From positions 1-42,890 of the forward strand of contig JAIDPA010000186.1 in the NCBI GenBank assembly GCA_029062985.1: DNA of 42,890 nt. Reading direction: 5' to 3'. A program made the translations under genes and the position numbers. Source of the stretch: Muribaculaceae bacterium (lineage in GTDB: Bacteria > Bacteroidota > Bacteroidia > Bacteroidales > Muribaculaceae). The notes beneath the pieces are model-generated. The model did no database searches, was not told the origin of the DNA, and was given only the letters and a program-made list of their open reading frames with translations. This document shows positions 8,103 through 16,930 of the stretch, one piece after another (position 1 is the first letter of the stretch; each line of letters opens with the position of its first letter).

Positions 8103-10592
8103 TTAACGGAGCTCAGCACCGGCTTGCTGCAGGGCTTTGATAATCTTCTGCATCACAGCGTCAATCTGGCGGTCGTTGAGTGTCTTTTCGTCATCCTGAA
8201 GAGTGATTGCTATTGCATAACTTTTCTTCCCTGCGGGAAGATTCTTGCCTTCATAGACATCGAAGAGGGTCACATTCTTCAGCAACTTGCGCTCTGCCTT
8301 ACGCACAATTTCCTCAATGGTTGCAAATTTCACGTCGGCATCAATGAGGAGGGCAAGGTCGCGGCGCACAGGCTGAGTCTTTGGCAGGGGGGCGTAAGTC
8401 ACCTGATGCTTTGCCACCAGACGGAACAGCGTGTTCCAGTCGATAGTGGCATAGACAACGCCTTGCTCAATGTCAAAACGCTTCAGCACTTCGAGCCGAA
8501 GGATTCCGAGTTCTCCGATTTTCTTGCCGCTGCGTGAAGAGATGACAAGACGTGCGGAGAAGATTTCATTTGAATCCTGAGAGCAGGTGATTGCCGACTC
8601 AGAGAGTCCTAAGACCTTAAACAGATTAAAAACGATTCCCTTGAGGTCGAATACGGAAGCTTCCGCTGCCTTTACATTCCATGAGGGAAGCACGAAGTCT
8701 CCGGTCATCCATAAGGCAAGCTCCATGTTTTCGGAGAAAGGAGCGAGTGGCTTCTCTTCAGTGGGTTCTTTGGCAGGGTCTTTTGTATAGATGTTCCCGA
8801 ATTCATAGAAACGAAGGTTGGGAGCCTTGCGGTTGATATTGTGTGATATGGATTCCAGTCCGCCATAAAGCAGAGTCTGACGCATCACGGAGAGATCACC
8901 GCTCAGGGGATTCATCACTCTGACGCATTTCTCTGCCGGGAAACAGGATGAATTTTCGTAGTAAGAGGTAGCTGAAAGAGAATTATTTAGAATCTCCATG
9001 AAGCCTTCTCCGGTCAGTCGGTTGCTGACAAGCTGCTGAAGACGATAGCTCAGATCTGTGTCGCCTTCGGGGGAGAGGTTGGCATGCATTTCTGTGCCGA
9101 ACTCTACGTTGTTATATCCGTAGACACGGAGGATTTCCTCCACTACATCGCACGGACGGGTCACGTCGACACGGTAGGTCGGGATGCGGAGGTGAAGAAT
9201 GTCAGCATCTGATGCGTCTTTGACAACAGAGATATCCAGCGCGCGCAGGATTGCTATCACAAGGGGTTCGGGAATTTCTTTTCCGATGAGGGAAGCACAG
9301 TAGCTTAAAGAAAATTCCACTTCGGCTTCCTTAAAGTCGGATGAACATACGTCAGCGACCTCTCCGCATACTTCTCCGCCGGCGAGTTCTTTGATAAGAC
9401 AGGCAGCGAGCTTGGCGGCATAGACAGTGATGTTTGGGTCAGCGCCACGCTCATATCGGAAAGAGGCGTCTGTGCTCAGCCCGTGGCGGCGGGCAGTGAG
9501 ACGTATGCTTGTAGGATTGAAGTAAGCACTTTCGATAAATACATCTTTAGTAGCTTCTGTCACCCCTGAGTCAAGACCTCCGAAAACGCCTGCAATACAC
9601 ATTGGTTCTTCGGCATTGCAAATCATGAGGTCATCCTTGTGGAGTTTACGCTCCACTCCGTCAAGAGTTGTGAAAGATGTGCCTTCCTGACATTTGCGCA
9701 CCACAATTTTTTCTCCCTTCACTTTTGCGAGGTCGAAACAATGGAGCGGCTGTCCGATTCCATTGAGGATAAAATTGGTGATGTCAACTATATTGTTTAT
9801 AGGACGCTGACCGATAGTCGTCAGGAGATTGCGGAGCCATTCGGGCGATTCCTTCACTTCTACGCCACGTATCGTCACGCCGCAATAGCGCGGGCATGCG
9901 TCAGCATCGTCAACGATAACTTCTACAGCGCCTTCATTACGGTCAGAGGCAAAACTTTCAACCTCCGGGACTCTTACTTCCGGGAATTCGGATTCAGGAT
10001 TATTTTCGGCAGCTTCGCGAGTAAAGAGAGCCTTAAGGTCGCGTGCTACACCGAGATGGCTTGCGGCATCCACACGATTGGGAGTCAGTTCAACCTCGAG
10101 ACAGTAGTCACTTTCGACGTTGAAATATCTGGCAGCCGGTGTGCCGGGGGCAATTCCCTCAGGAAGCACCATTATTCCGTCGTGACTGTTGCCGATTCCG
10201 ATTTCATCCTCGGCACATATCATTCCGTTTGATTCGACACCACGGATTTTTGATTTCTTTATCTGAAATTCTTTATCGCCGTCATAAAGCGTGGTTCCTA
10301 CGGTCGCTACCACTACAGTCTGGCCTTCAGCTACATTTGGGGCGCCGCAGACAATCTGCTGCACATTTCCCTGCCCAAGGTCAACTGTGGTGATATGAAG
10401 ATGGTCGGAATTGGGATGTTCGATGCAGGAAAGAACTTTGCCGATAACGATGCCACGTAAACCGCCCCTTATACTTTCCACTTCTTCAACATGGTCGCAT
10501 TCAAGACCCAGAGAAGTGAGGGCAGCTGTCAGCTCCCGGGGGGAAAGATTAAAATCGATGTAGCGTTTTAGCCACTTATAAGAAATATTCAT
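8103..10592 (-). CDS. pheT: Phenylalanine-tRNA ligase beta subunit
   Basis: This is the non-catalytic beta chain of the heterotetrameric synthetase that charges tRNA-Phe; it binds tRNA and carries the editing site. At 829 aa it is the long bacterial form. In order it has an N-terminal EMAP/tRNA-binding OB domain (about 40-150, VGKVLSCIEHPNSDHLHITTVD), the B3/4 editing domain (about 210-390), B5 (about 400-475), a catalytic-like domain, and the C-terminal ferredoxin-fold anticodon-binding domain (about 735-829, KTQPVRRDLALLIDADVKF). The alpha subunit gene pheS is not adjacent, which is common in Bacteroidetes. It has a good promoter at 10646-10676. Confidence 0.97.
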   Translation of the reverse strand: MNISYKWLKRYIDFNLSPRELTAALTSLGLECDHVEEVESIRGGLRGIVIGKVLSCIEHPNSDHLHITTVDLGQGNVQQIVCGAPNVAEGQTVVVATVGTTLYDGDKEFQIKKSKIRGVESNGMICAEDEIGIGNSHDGIMVLPEGIAPGTPAARYFNVESDYCLEVELTPNRVDAASHLGVARDLKALFTREAAENNPESEFPEVRVPEVESFASDRNEGAVEVIVDDADACPRYCGVTIRGVEVKESPEWLRNLLTTIGQRPINNIVDITNFILNGIGQPLHCFDLAKVKGEKIVVRKCQEGTSFTTLDGVERKLHKDDLMICNAEEPMCIAGVFGGLDSGVTEATKDVFIESAYFNPTSIRLTARRHGLSTDASFRYERGADPNITVYAAKLAACLIKELAGGEVCGEVADVCSSDFKEAEVEFSLSYCASLIGKEIPEPLVIAILRALDISVVKDASDADILHLRIPTYRVDVTRPCDVVEEILRVYGYNNVEFGTEMHANLSPEGDTDLSYRLQQLVSNRLTGEGFMEILNNSLSATSYYENSSCFPAEKCVRVMNPLSGDLSVMRQTLLYGGLESISHNINRKAPNLRFYEFGNIYTKDPAKEPTEEKPLAPFSENMELALWMTGDFVLPSWNVKAAEASVFDLKGIVFNLFKVLGLSESAITCSQDSNEIFSARLVISSRSGKKIGELGILRLEVLKRFDIEQGVVYATIDWNTLFRLVAKHQVTYAPLPKTQPVRRDLALLIDADVKFATIEEIVRKAERKLLKNVTLFDVYEGKNLPAGKKSYAIAITLQDDEKTLNDRQIDAVMQKIIKALQQAGAELR

Positions 10593-10645
10593 AATGAAAC
10601 GAAAGTGTCGTGATTAGGAAAGAAATATGAGGCTTTCCAAGGGCG

Positions 10646-10676
10646 CAAAAGTAATAAAACTCACTTAAATATGCAA
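10646..10676 (-). promoter_or_regulatory. Promoter of pheT
   Basis: Read leftward, TTG (10676-10674), a 20-nt spacer and TACTTTTG (10653-10646) fit the Bacteroidetes consensus. The leader would be about 47 nt. No T-box or phenylalanine-type leader peptide was recognised. Confidence 0.65.
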
Positions 10677-10740
10677 GAGGAATAACCTTAAAGGAGGTGA
10701 TTAATATTGGAAATATGGTAAGAGGGAAGAAATAATTCAG

Positions 10741-10748
10741 TAATTTTG
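10741..10748 (+). promoter_or_regulatory. Possible -7 element for the TPR regulator gene
   Basis: TAATTTTG fits TAnnTTTG about 100 nt before the ATG at 10849. There is no convincing -33 box at the right distance, so this is a tentative call. Confidence 0.3.
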
Positions 10749-10848
10749 CAATCTGAAACTTTTTACAATTTCCACGTTTCAATTTTAAATCTAAAAAAGG
10801 ACTTGAGTCTTAACCGGCTTGCAAAACTTAAACTAATTGCCTGACATA

Positions 10849-12498
10849 ATGAATATTGATAAGCCAATATATTTAGTAATGATGCTGATGGGAATTATTA
10901 CCTGTGCGTGTGGTAGGAGCGTTAATGATTCTTCTCTGCTGGAGGCGGAACGTCTTGCCAATAATAAGCCCGATTCAGCGCGCCGCATATTGAATGATGT
11001 GAATCCCGATAGGCTTGACAATGATGACGAACGCATGTTGCTAAGGTTGCTGAAACTGGAAGTGGCAGATAAACTTTATGAGCCACATACTGATGACAAG
11101 GAGGTAAAGGCTCTAATTGAATATTTCATAACGGGAGATAATCTGCAGAGAGTTCATCCGACTGTCTTCTATTATGCCGGAAGAGTATATTATGATCTGG
11201 GTGAGGATGCAAAGGCTATGGGCTATTTCAAGAAATCGCTCAGGATGATTAAAAGAGAAGGAAATCCCGACATGGAGGAGAGAATATATGCTCAGTTAGG
11301 GTATATATGTTCTGATCATCGCCTCTACAATCATAGCAAGCGTTATATACGGAAGGCTGTCGAATTATCGGAAAGCCGCCGAGATACGGTCAACTTAATA
11401 GGATTAAAGCTAAACCTGGCTGATATTCATATAAGTAAAGAGGAACCTGATTCTGCTGGATTGATTTACAGAGGATTGGAAAAGATGGTGAAGGAATGTA
11501 ATGATTCTGTCACCCGTACGACCTACTACACTCAGCTGGCAATTTATTACTACTATTATGTTTCAAAAGAAAAAGCGGACTCTCTGCTCAACAGCCTTGC
11601 TTTGTCGTATGATAAGGATTCTAAGAGAGCCGTGTTCTGTATCAGGGATAAGATAAGGCGTGGAGCACGTGGCGAGAAAATTGATGAAGATTTTTATAAA
11701 ACTATGATCAATGACCCTGATCCGAGCCTGCGATTCATGGCAGCCAAGAATCTGGCTACGGCTGCCGGTGAACGTGGTGATGGCGCCGTAATGCTTCAGT
11801 ATGCCAAGAAAGCTTTTGAGGAGATGAAGGTGGTGCAGAAACGTTTTAACAACTCCACTATTGTGGAGATGGAGAAGATTATTGGAGATACGGAATTGGA
11901 GAATGAGAATCTGGAGTTAGTTATAGAAAATAATCATACACGCTTTATATTGATGTCTGTGCTGGTCCTTTCTCTGATAATTGCAGGCGGAGCTGCTATA
12001 TTTATTATACGCGGACGCTATAAAAGGACAGTCCTCGCATTAGAGATTGAGCGCCTGAAGAGGGAGAATCTGAGGACCGTTATGGAATTGGAGGCAAAAA
12101 TAAAGGAATTAAAGGAATTGGAAGATAGCAACGGAATTAAGGAAATAGGTGGTGTCGAGAATCTCAAACACCGTCTCTTGCTCGCGAAAGAGACGGATGA
12201 GATGATGCGCCTTTTTGAAAAAGGCGATATGGCTGCTTCGGAAGAAAATTTCGTTCGTCTCAGGGAAGCCTTGCGTCATAATTATCCTGCCTTTATTGCT
12301 GCCCTTGACAGGATGAATTTAAAGCAAAGAGATTATCATGACGCCATGATGATAAAGATAAAGGCGCCTCAAAAGATGTGTGCCAAATATTTCGGTGTCT
12401 CGCCTCAGTCTCTTGCCAACAGCCGGAAAAGGTTGTTTGAGAAGTGGTGTCAGGGAAGCGGGTTCAAAAACTGGAAGGAGTATGTAGAGTCGCTCTAA
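10849..12498 (+). CDS. TPR membrane protein with C-terminal helix-turn-helix-like region
   Basis: This 549-aa protein belongs to a Bacteroidales type that joins envelope TPRs to a cytoplasmic DNA-binding-like tail. It has an N-terminal hydrophobic segment ending in a cysteine (GIITCACGRS, possibly a lipoprotein or signal anchor). Helical TPR-like repeats span about 30-330 (for example VFYYAGRVYYDLGEDAKAMGYFKKSL). A transmembrane helix lies at about 364-388, then a coiled coil (ALEIERLKRENLRTVMELEAKIKELKELE). The C-terminal region, 489-545 (QKMCAKYFGVSPQSLANSRKRL), looks like an HTH. An upstream in-frame TTG (10837) is possible, but ATG is preferred. It diverges from pheT and has no obvious target operon. 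A role as a one-component membrane regulator is inference. Confidence 0.75.
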   Translation: MNIDKPIYLVMMLMGIITCACGRSVNDSSLLEAERLANNKPDSARRILNDVNPDRLDNDDERMLLRLLKLEVADKLYEPHTDDKEVKALIEYFITGDNLQRVHPTVFYYAGRVYYDLGEDAKAMGYFKKSLRMIKREGNPDMEERIYAQLGYICSDHRLYNHSKRYIRKAVELSESRRDTVNLIGLKLNLADIHISKEEPDSAGLIYRGLEKMVKECNDSVTRTTYYTQLAIYYYYYVSKEKADSLLNSLALSYDKDSKRAVFCIRDKIRRGARGEKIDEDFYKTMINDPDPSLRFMAAKNLATAAGERGDGAVMLQYAKKAFEEMKVVQKRFNNSTIVEMEKIIGDTELENENLELVIENNHTRFILMSVLVLSLIIAGGAAIFIIRGRYKRTVLALEIERLKRENLRTVMELEAKIKELKELEDSNGIKEIGGVENLKHRLLLAKETDEMMRLFEKGDMAASEENFVRLREALRHNYPAFIAALDRMNLKQRDYHDAMMIKIKAPQKMCAKYFGVSPQSLANSRKRLFEKWCQGSGFKNWKEYVESL

Positions 12499-12815
12499 AG
12501 ACGGGGAATTCTCCGGATTTGAGCCTTCACAAACGTTCATCACCCTTATATTACCTCTTATTCGCGGGTTTATATAGGAGTGATGTAAATATATGATTGA
12601 TAGTAGAATCTGTATAAAAAGACTTATACGTGAACTTTTGTGAATAAATATATTTGGAAAAATATCGGGAGTGGGGTAATTTTGTGATGAAATGTCACAA
12701 CCAACCACTGTTTTGCAGACACTGCGGTGTCAGAAATCCGGAACTGGGGCAGACTGTGAAACACCTTTTTTGCCCCATTTTCGGATGTAATTATAGATAA
12801 AAAATCCGGATTCTG
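12499..12815. other. Intergenic region between convergent genes with two inverted repeats
   Basis: No gene was seen in these 317 nt. GACAC-tgcg-GTGTC forms a short hairpin at 12718-12731. A longer imperfect inverted repeat has 16-nt arms (12736-12751 and 12771-12786, starting ATCCGGAACTGGGG) that pair with two mismatches around a 19-nt loop. Neither is followed by a proper T-run on either strand, so they are not textbook terminators, although the position between convergent stops suggests that role. Confidence 0.55.
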
Positions 12816-14048
12816 TCAGGCTGACGGCAGTTCAATCCTGAAAGTTGTGCCTTTCCCTATTTCGGATTCTTTCACGAATATTTTCCCCCCGTGATAATCC
12901 TCAATTATTCGTTTTGCAAGAGTCAAGCCAAGTCCCCAGCCTCGTTTTTTTGTTGTATAACCGGGAGAGAAGACATTCTTAAAGTTTTTTCGGGCTATCC
13001 CTTTCCCGGTATCCTTGACCTCAATCCATACCTTATCTTTTTCTTTCCCTGAAGTTATGGTGATTTTCCCTTCTCCCCCCATTGCGTCAACAGCATTCTT
13101 TGTCAGATTCTCCATGACCCATTCAAAAAGCGGAGGCGAGAGAAGCACTCCATGGTCGTCGCTGTCCATGTCTGAAATTATTTCCACTTTTCCTGAGATG
13201 CGGCTTTTCATATAAAGGAGCGAGCGTGCCACTGTTTCGTTTACATATTCCAAAGAAACTTCCGGGCGTGAGCCTATCTTTGAAAATCTGTCGGCAATCA
13301 CCGACAGACGATTGATATCTTTCTGTATCTCGTCAGTCACTTCCTGATCTGAGCCTGTAGCTTTTAGAAGTTCGTTCCACGCCATGAGGGAAGAGATAGG
13401 GGTGCCAAGCTGATGAGCTGTTTCTTTTGACAGACCTGCCCACACTCTGTTTTGTTCAGCTTTTTTTGTGTATATGACTGCAAAATAAATTATTACGATG
13501 AGAATAATCATGACTACAAGCTGAATGTAAGGATAGAGGCTGAGTCGTTTCAGCAGGATAGAATCTTCGTAATAAATGTATTGATATGTGTTATGATACA
13601 CTTCAACCCGGATGAAATGAGGGTCAGTCTCCGAAAGGTCACGCAAGGACATTCCTCGCCCTGCATCGCGCAGACGTTTGCTGAGGTAACTACGGTTTGT
13701 CTCTGATAATTCTTCAAAAACAGGCTTTTCTATATGCTCTTTTTCCGGAAGGGTGAAATTTCGGAAGTCGATGATTGTATAGTCCTCATCAGCCACCAGC
13801 ACAGGTATTGAATTGTTCTGGCTGATAATCGCAAGGAGGAAGTCAAAATCGGTGTCGATATTTGCCTTGGCAAGTTTTTCGGTTGCACTTGCCCATATTT
13901 TCATCCTGTCTCTTTCCTGCCGTGCAAGCTCCTTTACCAGATTATTGCTGACAATAAGAAAAAAGATTATGGCAATAGCAGCGACGCCCAGGAATATTAA
14001 TTTGCCCGTGCGTCTGCGTTCATATATTCCTGCTTTGTCAAATCGCAT
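12816..14048 (-). CDS. Membrane sensor histidine kinase, no adjacent response regulator
   Basis: This is a 410-aa two-component sensor. A transmembrane helix lies at about 17-36, a small extracytoplasmic sensor at about 37-172 and a second helix at about 173-193. The DHp box is KETAHQLGTPISSL with phospho-acceptor His212. The HATPase domain has N-box E313-N-L-T-K-N318, G1 DTGKGI (346-351) and G2 GWGLGL (370-375). No HAMP domain is apparent. The ATG lies inside the 3' end of the phosphatase gene (11-nt overlap), so translation is coupled. It is the last gene of the psd-pssA operon, and no response regulator is nearby. The placement suggests, but does not show, a link to envelope lipid status. 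Confidence 0.93.
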   Translation of the reverse strand: MRFDKAGIYERRRTGKLIFLGVAAIAIIFFLIVSNNLVKELARQERDRMKIWASATEKLAKANIDTDFDFLLAIISQNNSIPVLVADEDYTIIDFRNFTLPEKEHIEKPVFEELSETNRSYLSKRLRDAGRGMSLRDLSETDPHFIRVEVYHNTYQYIYYEDSILLKRLSLYPYIQLVVMIILIVIIYFAVIYTKKAEQNRVWAGLSKETAHQLGTPISSLMAWNELLKATGSDQEVTDEIQKDINRLSVIADRFSKIGSRPEVSLEYVNETVARSLLYMKSRISGKVEIISDMDSDDHGVLLSPPLFEWVMENLTKNAVDAMGGEGKITITSGKEKDKVWIEVKDTGKGIARKNFKNVFSPGYTTKKRGWGLGLTLAKRIIEDYHGGKIFVKESEIGKGTTFRIELPSA

Positions 14049-14886
14049 GGGAAGAGAGCTGAGAGTCAGTAAGGATATATTGTGCCACAGAATCAGAATA
14101 ATTAGGACCGATGATGATGTCTGCCATCTCTTTCACTTCGGGCAAGGCATTTTCTACTGCCACTGCTACATCAGCAGCTCTGAGCATAGGAATATCGTTG
14201 ACATTATCGCCAAACACTACCACACGATCAGCACCTGCAACCTTTTTCAGCCATTTCAAGGCATTTGCTTTAGATGCCTCGGGAGCAAATGCCTCTAACA
14301 CTGCCATTCGCTCTCCATAGATATCATTATAGAAAAGAGGATTGCAGATATTTCCACGTTTCAGCTCCTCATACGCCTCTTTCCCTTCTTCCGAAGGCTG
14401 GATGCTATAAAACAGAGCGACATCCGGGAGAGGAGAAGGGAGTGTAGACTGTCCGTCATCTGGCACATGGAATTGTTTATAACGTCCTGAACGTCCCTTC
14501 ATAAACTCCTTTTCAGGCTCGGAAAGTGAGCCGGAGTGATAAACGTGAATGACACCTCCTACGAAACAATAAATGAACACAGGTAAAGAATGCTTACGGA
14601 ACACCTCAAGAATTTTCTCTGCATCATTCCGGGGAATGGAGACTGTGTGAGAAAACAGTCCGTCTGTCGGGTTCCATCCGGCTGCTCCTGTCATAACTAT
14701 GAAAGGAAGATTGGTATGGACTTTTTTCAACAAGGTTTCAACTGTCGAAGGGGTCCGTGCAGTGGCAATACTGAAAAGAGCACCCCCTGAAATTGCCTTA
14801 TTGAGCATTTCTGCAGAGGCATCGGAAAGACGACCGTCCGGAGCAAGCAATGTGCCGTCAAGATCAGTGACGTAAAGCGTTTTCAT
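14038..14886 (-). CDS. Cof-type HAD-IIB phosphatase
   Basis: This 282-aa cytoplasmic HAD-superfamily hydrolase has a C2-type cap. Motif I is D8-L-D10-G-T-L, with Asp8 as nucleophile and Asp10 as acid/base. Motif II is SIATAR (39-44), the motif III lysine is Lys206 in EASKANAL, and motif IV is G226-D-N-V-N-D231. All catalytic residues are in place. Family members dephosphorylate sugar phosphates, FMN or similar small molecules, and the substrate cannot be assigned. It overlaps the gene upstream by 4 nt (ATGA) and the kinase downstream by 11 nt. Confidence 0.92.
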   Translation of the reverse strand: MKTLYVTDLDGTLLAPDGRLSDASAEMLNKAISGGALFSIATARTPSTVETLLKKVHTNLPFIVMTGAAGWNPTDGLFSHTVSIPRNDAEKILEVFRKHSLPVFIYCFVGGVIHVYHSGSLSEPEKEFMKGRSGRYKQFHVPDDGQSTLPSPLPDVALFYSIQPSEEGKEAYEELKRGNICNPLFYNDIYGERMAVLEAFAPEASKANALKWLKKVAGADRVVVFGDNVNDIPMLRAADVAVAVENALPEVKEMADIIIGPNYSDSVAQYILTDSQLSSHAI

Positions 14887-15362
14887 CTCCTCTTTTTTCT
14901 CGATGAGTTATTATTTTCGTTGTTGTCTTTGATTTCAACCCACTCAACGTCGCTCACCTGGCTTTCATGGTATTCTACTCTCTGACCATCAGAAAACCGA
15001 GCTTCAATATCAGTTTGAGAAAATTCTTTTATTTCGGTAAATTCAACGTCTTCAGCATATTCGGGAGGAATGATATGAGTGTCGTAGGAAGAATAGCCAT
15101 AGCCATATCCTGCTCGATAGCCTGAATGACTCCCGGATGAAGAAGATGACTCAGACGACTGACTGCGGGAAGATTTATTTTTTCTGGAGCGTTTATCGGC
15201 ACGTGAACCCGGACGTGGCGGCATCCCCGTGGCATTACGGATGAAGTCTTCTGTTTTGTTTGTTAAATATTGATTGAATTTCCGCTTCAGCCATGCGCTT
15301 ATCCTTGAACCGAAGATAAGCCAGACCAGAATGAGTATTATTAAGATAATAACAAAGTGCAT
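14883..15362 (-). CDS. DUF4834-like small membrane-anchored protein
   Basis: This 159-aa protein has one N-terminal transmembrane helix (about 3-18, FVIILIILILVWLIF), then a basic segment. A Ser/Arg-rich low-complexity linker with a Gly-Tyr run lies near 75-92. The C-terminal block has paired motifs (EDVEFTEIKEFS and SQVSDVEWVEIKD), ending in a basic tail. The pattern and its place next to pssA fit the Bacteroidetes family DUF4834, of unknown function. It is 27 nt after pssA and its stop overlaps the HAD gene start by 4 nt. Confidence 0.75.
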   Translation of the reverse strand: MHFVIILIILILVWLIFGSRISAWLKRKFNQYLTNKTEDFIRNATGMPPRPGSRADKRSRKNKSSRSQSSESSSSSGSHSGYRAGYGYGYSSYDTHIIPPEYAEDVEFTEIKEFSQTDIEARFSDGQRVEYHESQVSDVEWVEIKDNNENNNSSRKKRR

Positions 15363-15389
15363 AGAAATATTTGATTTTAGGGCATGGCA

Positions 15390-16091
15390 TTACCCTTTGC
15401 AAAGTGCAATAGAGAGAAGGATATAAAAGATTATAAGCCAAAGAAGCCCTGCCACACCCATAGTGAAGCAGCACACTATTGCAGCTACTACAAGAAGAAT
15501 CTGAGGATAATGGGTTGCGAATGAGAAATGCTTTATTTTTAAAGAAAACATTTTGACACCGGAATTCATCAGCCAGCATTCTACGATGAGAATTGGGAGA
15601 AAACATGCCCATTGGGCGATAAAGGAAGTCCCCTCCATGAAAAGAGCGGCATATCCTATCCAGAATATTGCATTTGCCGGGATAGGAAGTCCGATGAATG
15701 TAGTGGTCTGGCGTGTGTCTATGTTAAAACGTGCGAGACGTAAGGCTCCGGAAACCGGTATGAGCAGGGTAGCCCAGGCGAGCCATGAAGTATCGGCATA
15801 TTTGCTCAGAAGATTGAAAACGATCATGGCAGGCGCAACTCCGAAGGTGACAAGATCGCAGAGGGAGTCGAGTTCCTTGCCAAGATCTGAATAAGCTCCT
15901 AAGGCGCGTGCTGCGAATCCATCAAGGAAATCAGCCACCGCACCGATTGCTATGAAAATAAAAGCCCATTGATATGCCGGAAGCCCCCAGAGCAGCTCAT
16001 CTGCCTTGAAAGCACATACTATGGCAAGACACCCCGAGAGGATGTTTATGCATGTTATTGAATTAGGTATGTTACGTTTTATTGCATTCAT
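15390..16091 (-). CDS. pssA: CDP-diacylglycerol-serine O-phosphatidyltransferase
   Basis: This is the integral membrane enzyme making phosphatidylserine from CDP-diacylglycerol and L-serine, the step before decarboxylation to phosphatidylethanolamine. At 233 aa it carries the complete CDP-alcohol phosphotransferase signature D54-x2-D57-G58-x2-A61-R62-x8-G71-x3-D75-x3-D79, and about six to eight hydrophobic helices. Its start overlaps the psd stop by 4 nt (ATGA), so the two consecutive enzymes are translationally coupled, in the reverse of pathway order. Confidence 0.96.
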   Translation of the reverse strand: MNAIKRNIPNSITCINILSGCLAIVCAFKADELLWGLPAYQWAFIFIAIGAVADFLDGFAARALGAYSDLGKELDSLCDLVTFGVAPAMIVFNLLSKYADTSWLAWATLLIPVSGALRLARFNIDTRQTTTFIGLPIPANAIFWIGYAALFMEGTSFIAQWACFLPILIVECWLMNSGVKMFSLKIKHFSFATHYPQILLVVAAIVCCFTMGVAGLLWLIIFYILLSIALCKG

Positions 16092-16765
16092 TGTTGTGGG
16101 AGTGATTGTTTGAAACGTGCCACAGGTGTAACGCCTCCCTTGACGTTTTGTTTCATTTCCACAAGAATTTCTGTGCCCAACGGTAGATAAAGATCGACAC
16201 GCGAGCCGAATTTTATGAAACCAAGATGTCCGTCAATATTGGCTTCATGTCCTTTTCGGGCGTAAGTTACAATTCTCCGCGCCATGGCTCCGGCAATCTG
16301 GCGGGCTGTGATTCTTATTCCCGAATCAGTTACTATCCCGATAGTGCTCCGCTCGTTTTCTGTGCTTGCTTTCGGAAGATAGGCGGAGAGAAAGCGTCCC
16401 CGGTGATGGCGCACGTATTCCACAGTTCCGTCGACCGGATACCAGTTGGCATGTACGTTCAGAGGCGACATGAAAACAGAAAGCATGATTGCTTCTGATT
16501 TGAGATATTCGGGTTCATATACTTTCTCTATGGCAACTATATGACCGTCGACAGAGCTTACGACCATATCCTTTCGTTCTCCGCGATATTTACGTTTGGG
16601 ACATCGGAAGAAATTAAAGACAAAAATATAGACCACTGCCGAGATTGCAGAGAATATGATGGGGATAGTGTAGGGAGGCATAAAGAGCCACACCGGAGCG
16701 TTAAGCGCGGCGAGCACGAGGAAGAGGAGGATAAGTATGTTGGTGCCTTCTCGATGAATCTTCAC
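16088..16765 (-). CDS. psd: Phosphatidylserine decarboxylase proenzyme
   Basis: This pyruvoyl enzyme converts phosphatidylserine to phosphatidylethanolamine at the inner membrane. At 225 aa it belongs to the short type. Two hydrophobic segments are N-terminal (about 9-27 and 31-52). The autocatalytic cleavage site is F186-G187/S188-R, Ser188 becoming the pyruvoyl group. The charge-relay candidates are Asp73 (SSVDGHIV) and His105 (PLNVHANWYP). The start is a GTG (16765-16763); no ATG lies upstream in frame within the leader. It is the first gene of the five-gene operon, with a consensus promoter 90 nt upstream. Confidence 0.95.
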   Translation of the reverse strand: MKIHREGTNILILLFLVLAALNAPVWLFMPPYTIPIIFSAISAVVYIFVFNFFRCPKRKYRGERKDMVVSSVDGHIVAIEKVYEPEYLKSEAIMLSVFMSPLNVHANWYPVDGTVEYVRHHRGRFLSAYLPKASTENERSTIGIVTDSGIRITARQIAGAMARRIVTYARKGHEANIDGHLGFIKFGSRVDLYLPLGTEILVEMKQNVKGGVTPVARFKQSLPQQ

Positions 16766-16852
16766 GATAGTTATAATTTCCGGTTGGCGATTTCAAAGTA
16801 TTATTCTGCCCGAAGGCATTTTTTCAGGGGTGGTTTGCCTCTGTTTTGAATG

Positions 16853-16884
16853 CAAATTTAGGGTTTTTCTGCCTATTTCGCAAA
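16853..16884 (-). promoter_or_regulatory. Promoter of the psd-pssA operon
   Basis: Read leftward, TTTG (16884-16881), a 20-nt spacer and TAAATTTG (16860-16853) are a full consensus match. The predicted leader is about 80 nt. It is interleaved with the rightward promoter of the lipid kinase. Confidence 0.7.
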
Positions 16885-16891
16885 TTTTTCG

Positions 16892-16899
16892 TAACTTTA
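16892..16899 (+). promoter_or_regulatory. Putative -7 element of the lipid kinase gene
   Basis: TAACTTTA differs by one base from TAnnTTTG and lies 31 nt before the preferred ATG at 16931. The -33 region is poor. It is only 8 nt from the -33 box of the divergent psd promoter. Confidence 0.4.
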
Positions 16900-16930
16900 C
16901 CCACCTTTTTCAATGCACTTGGATAAAGAT

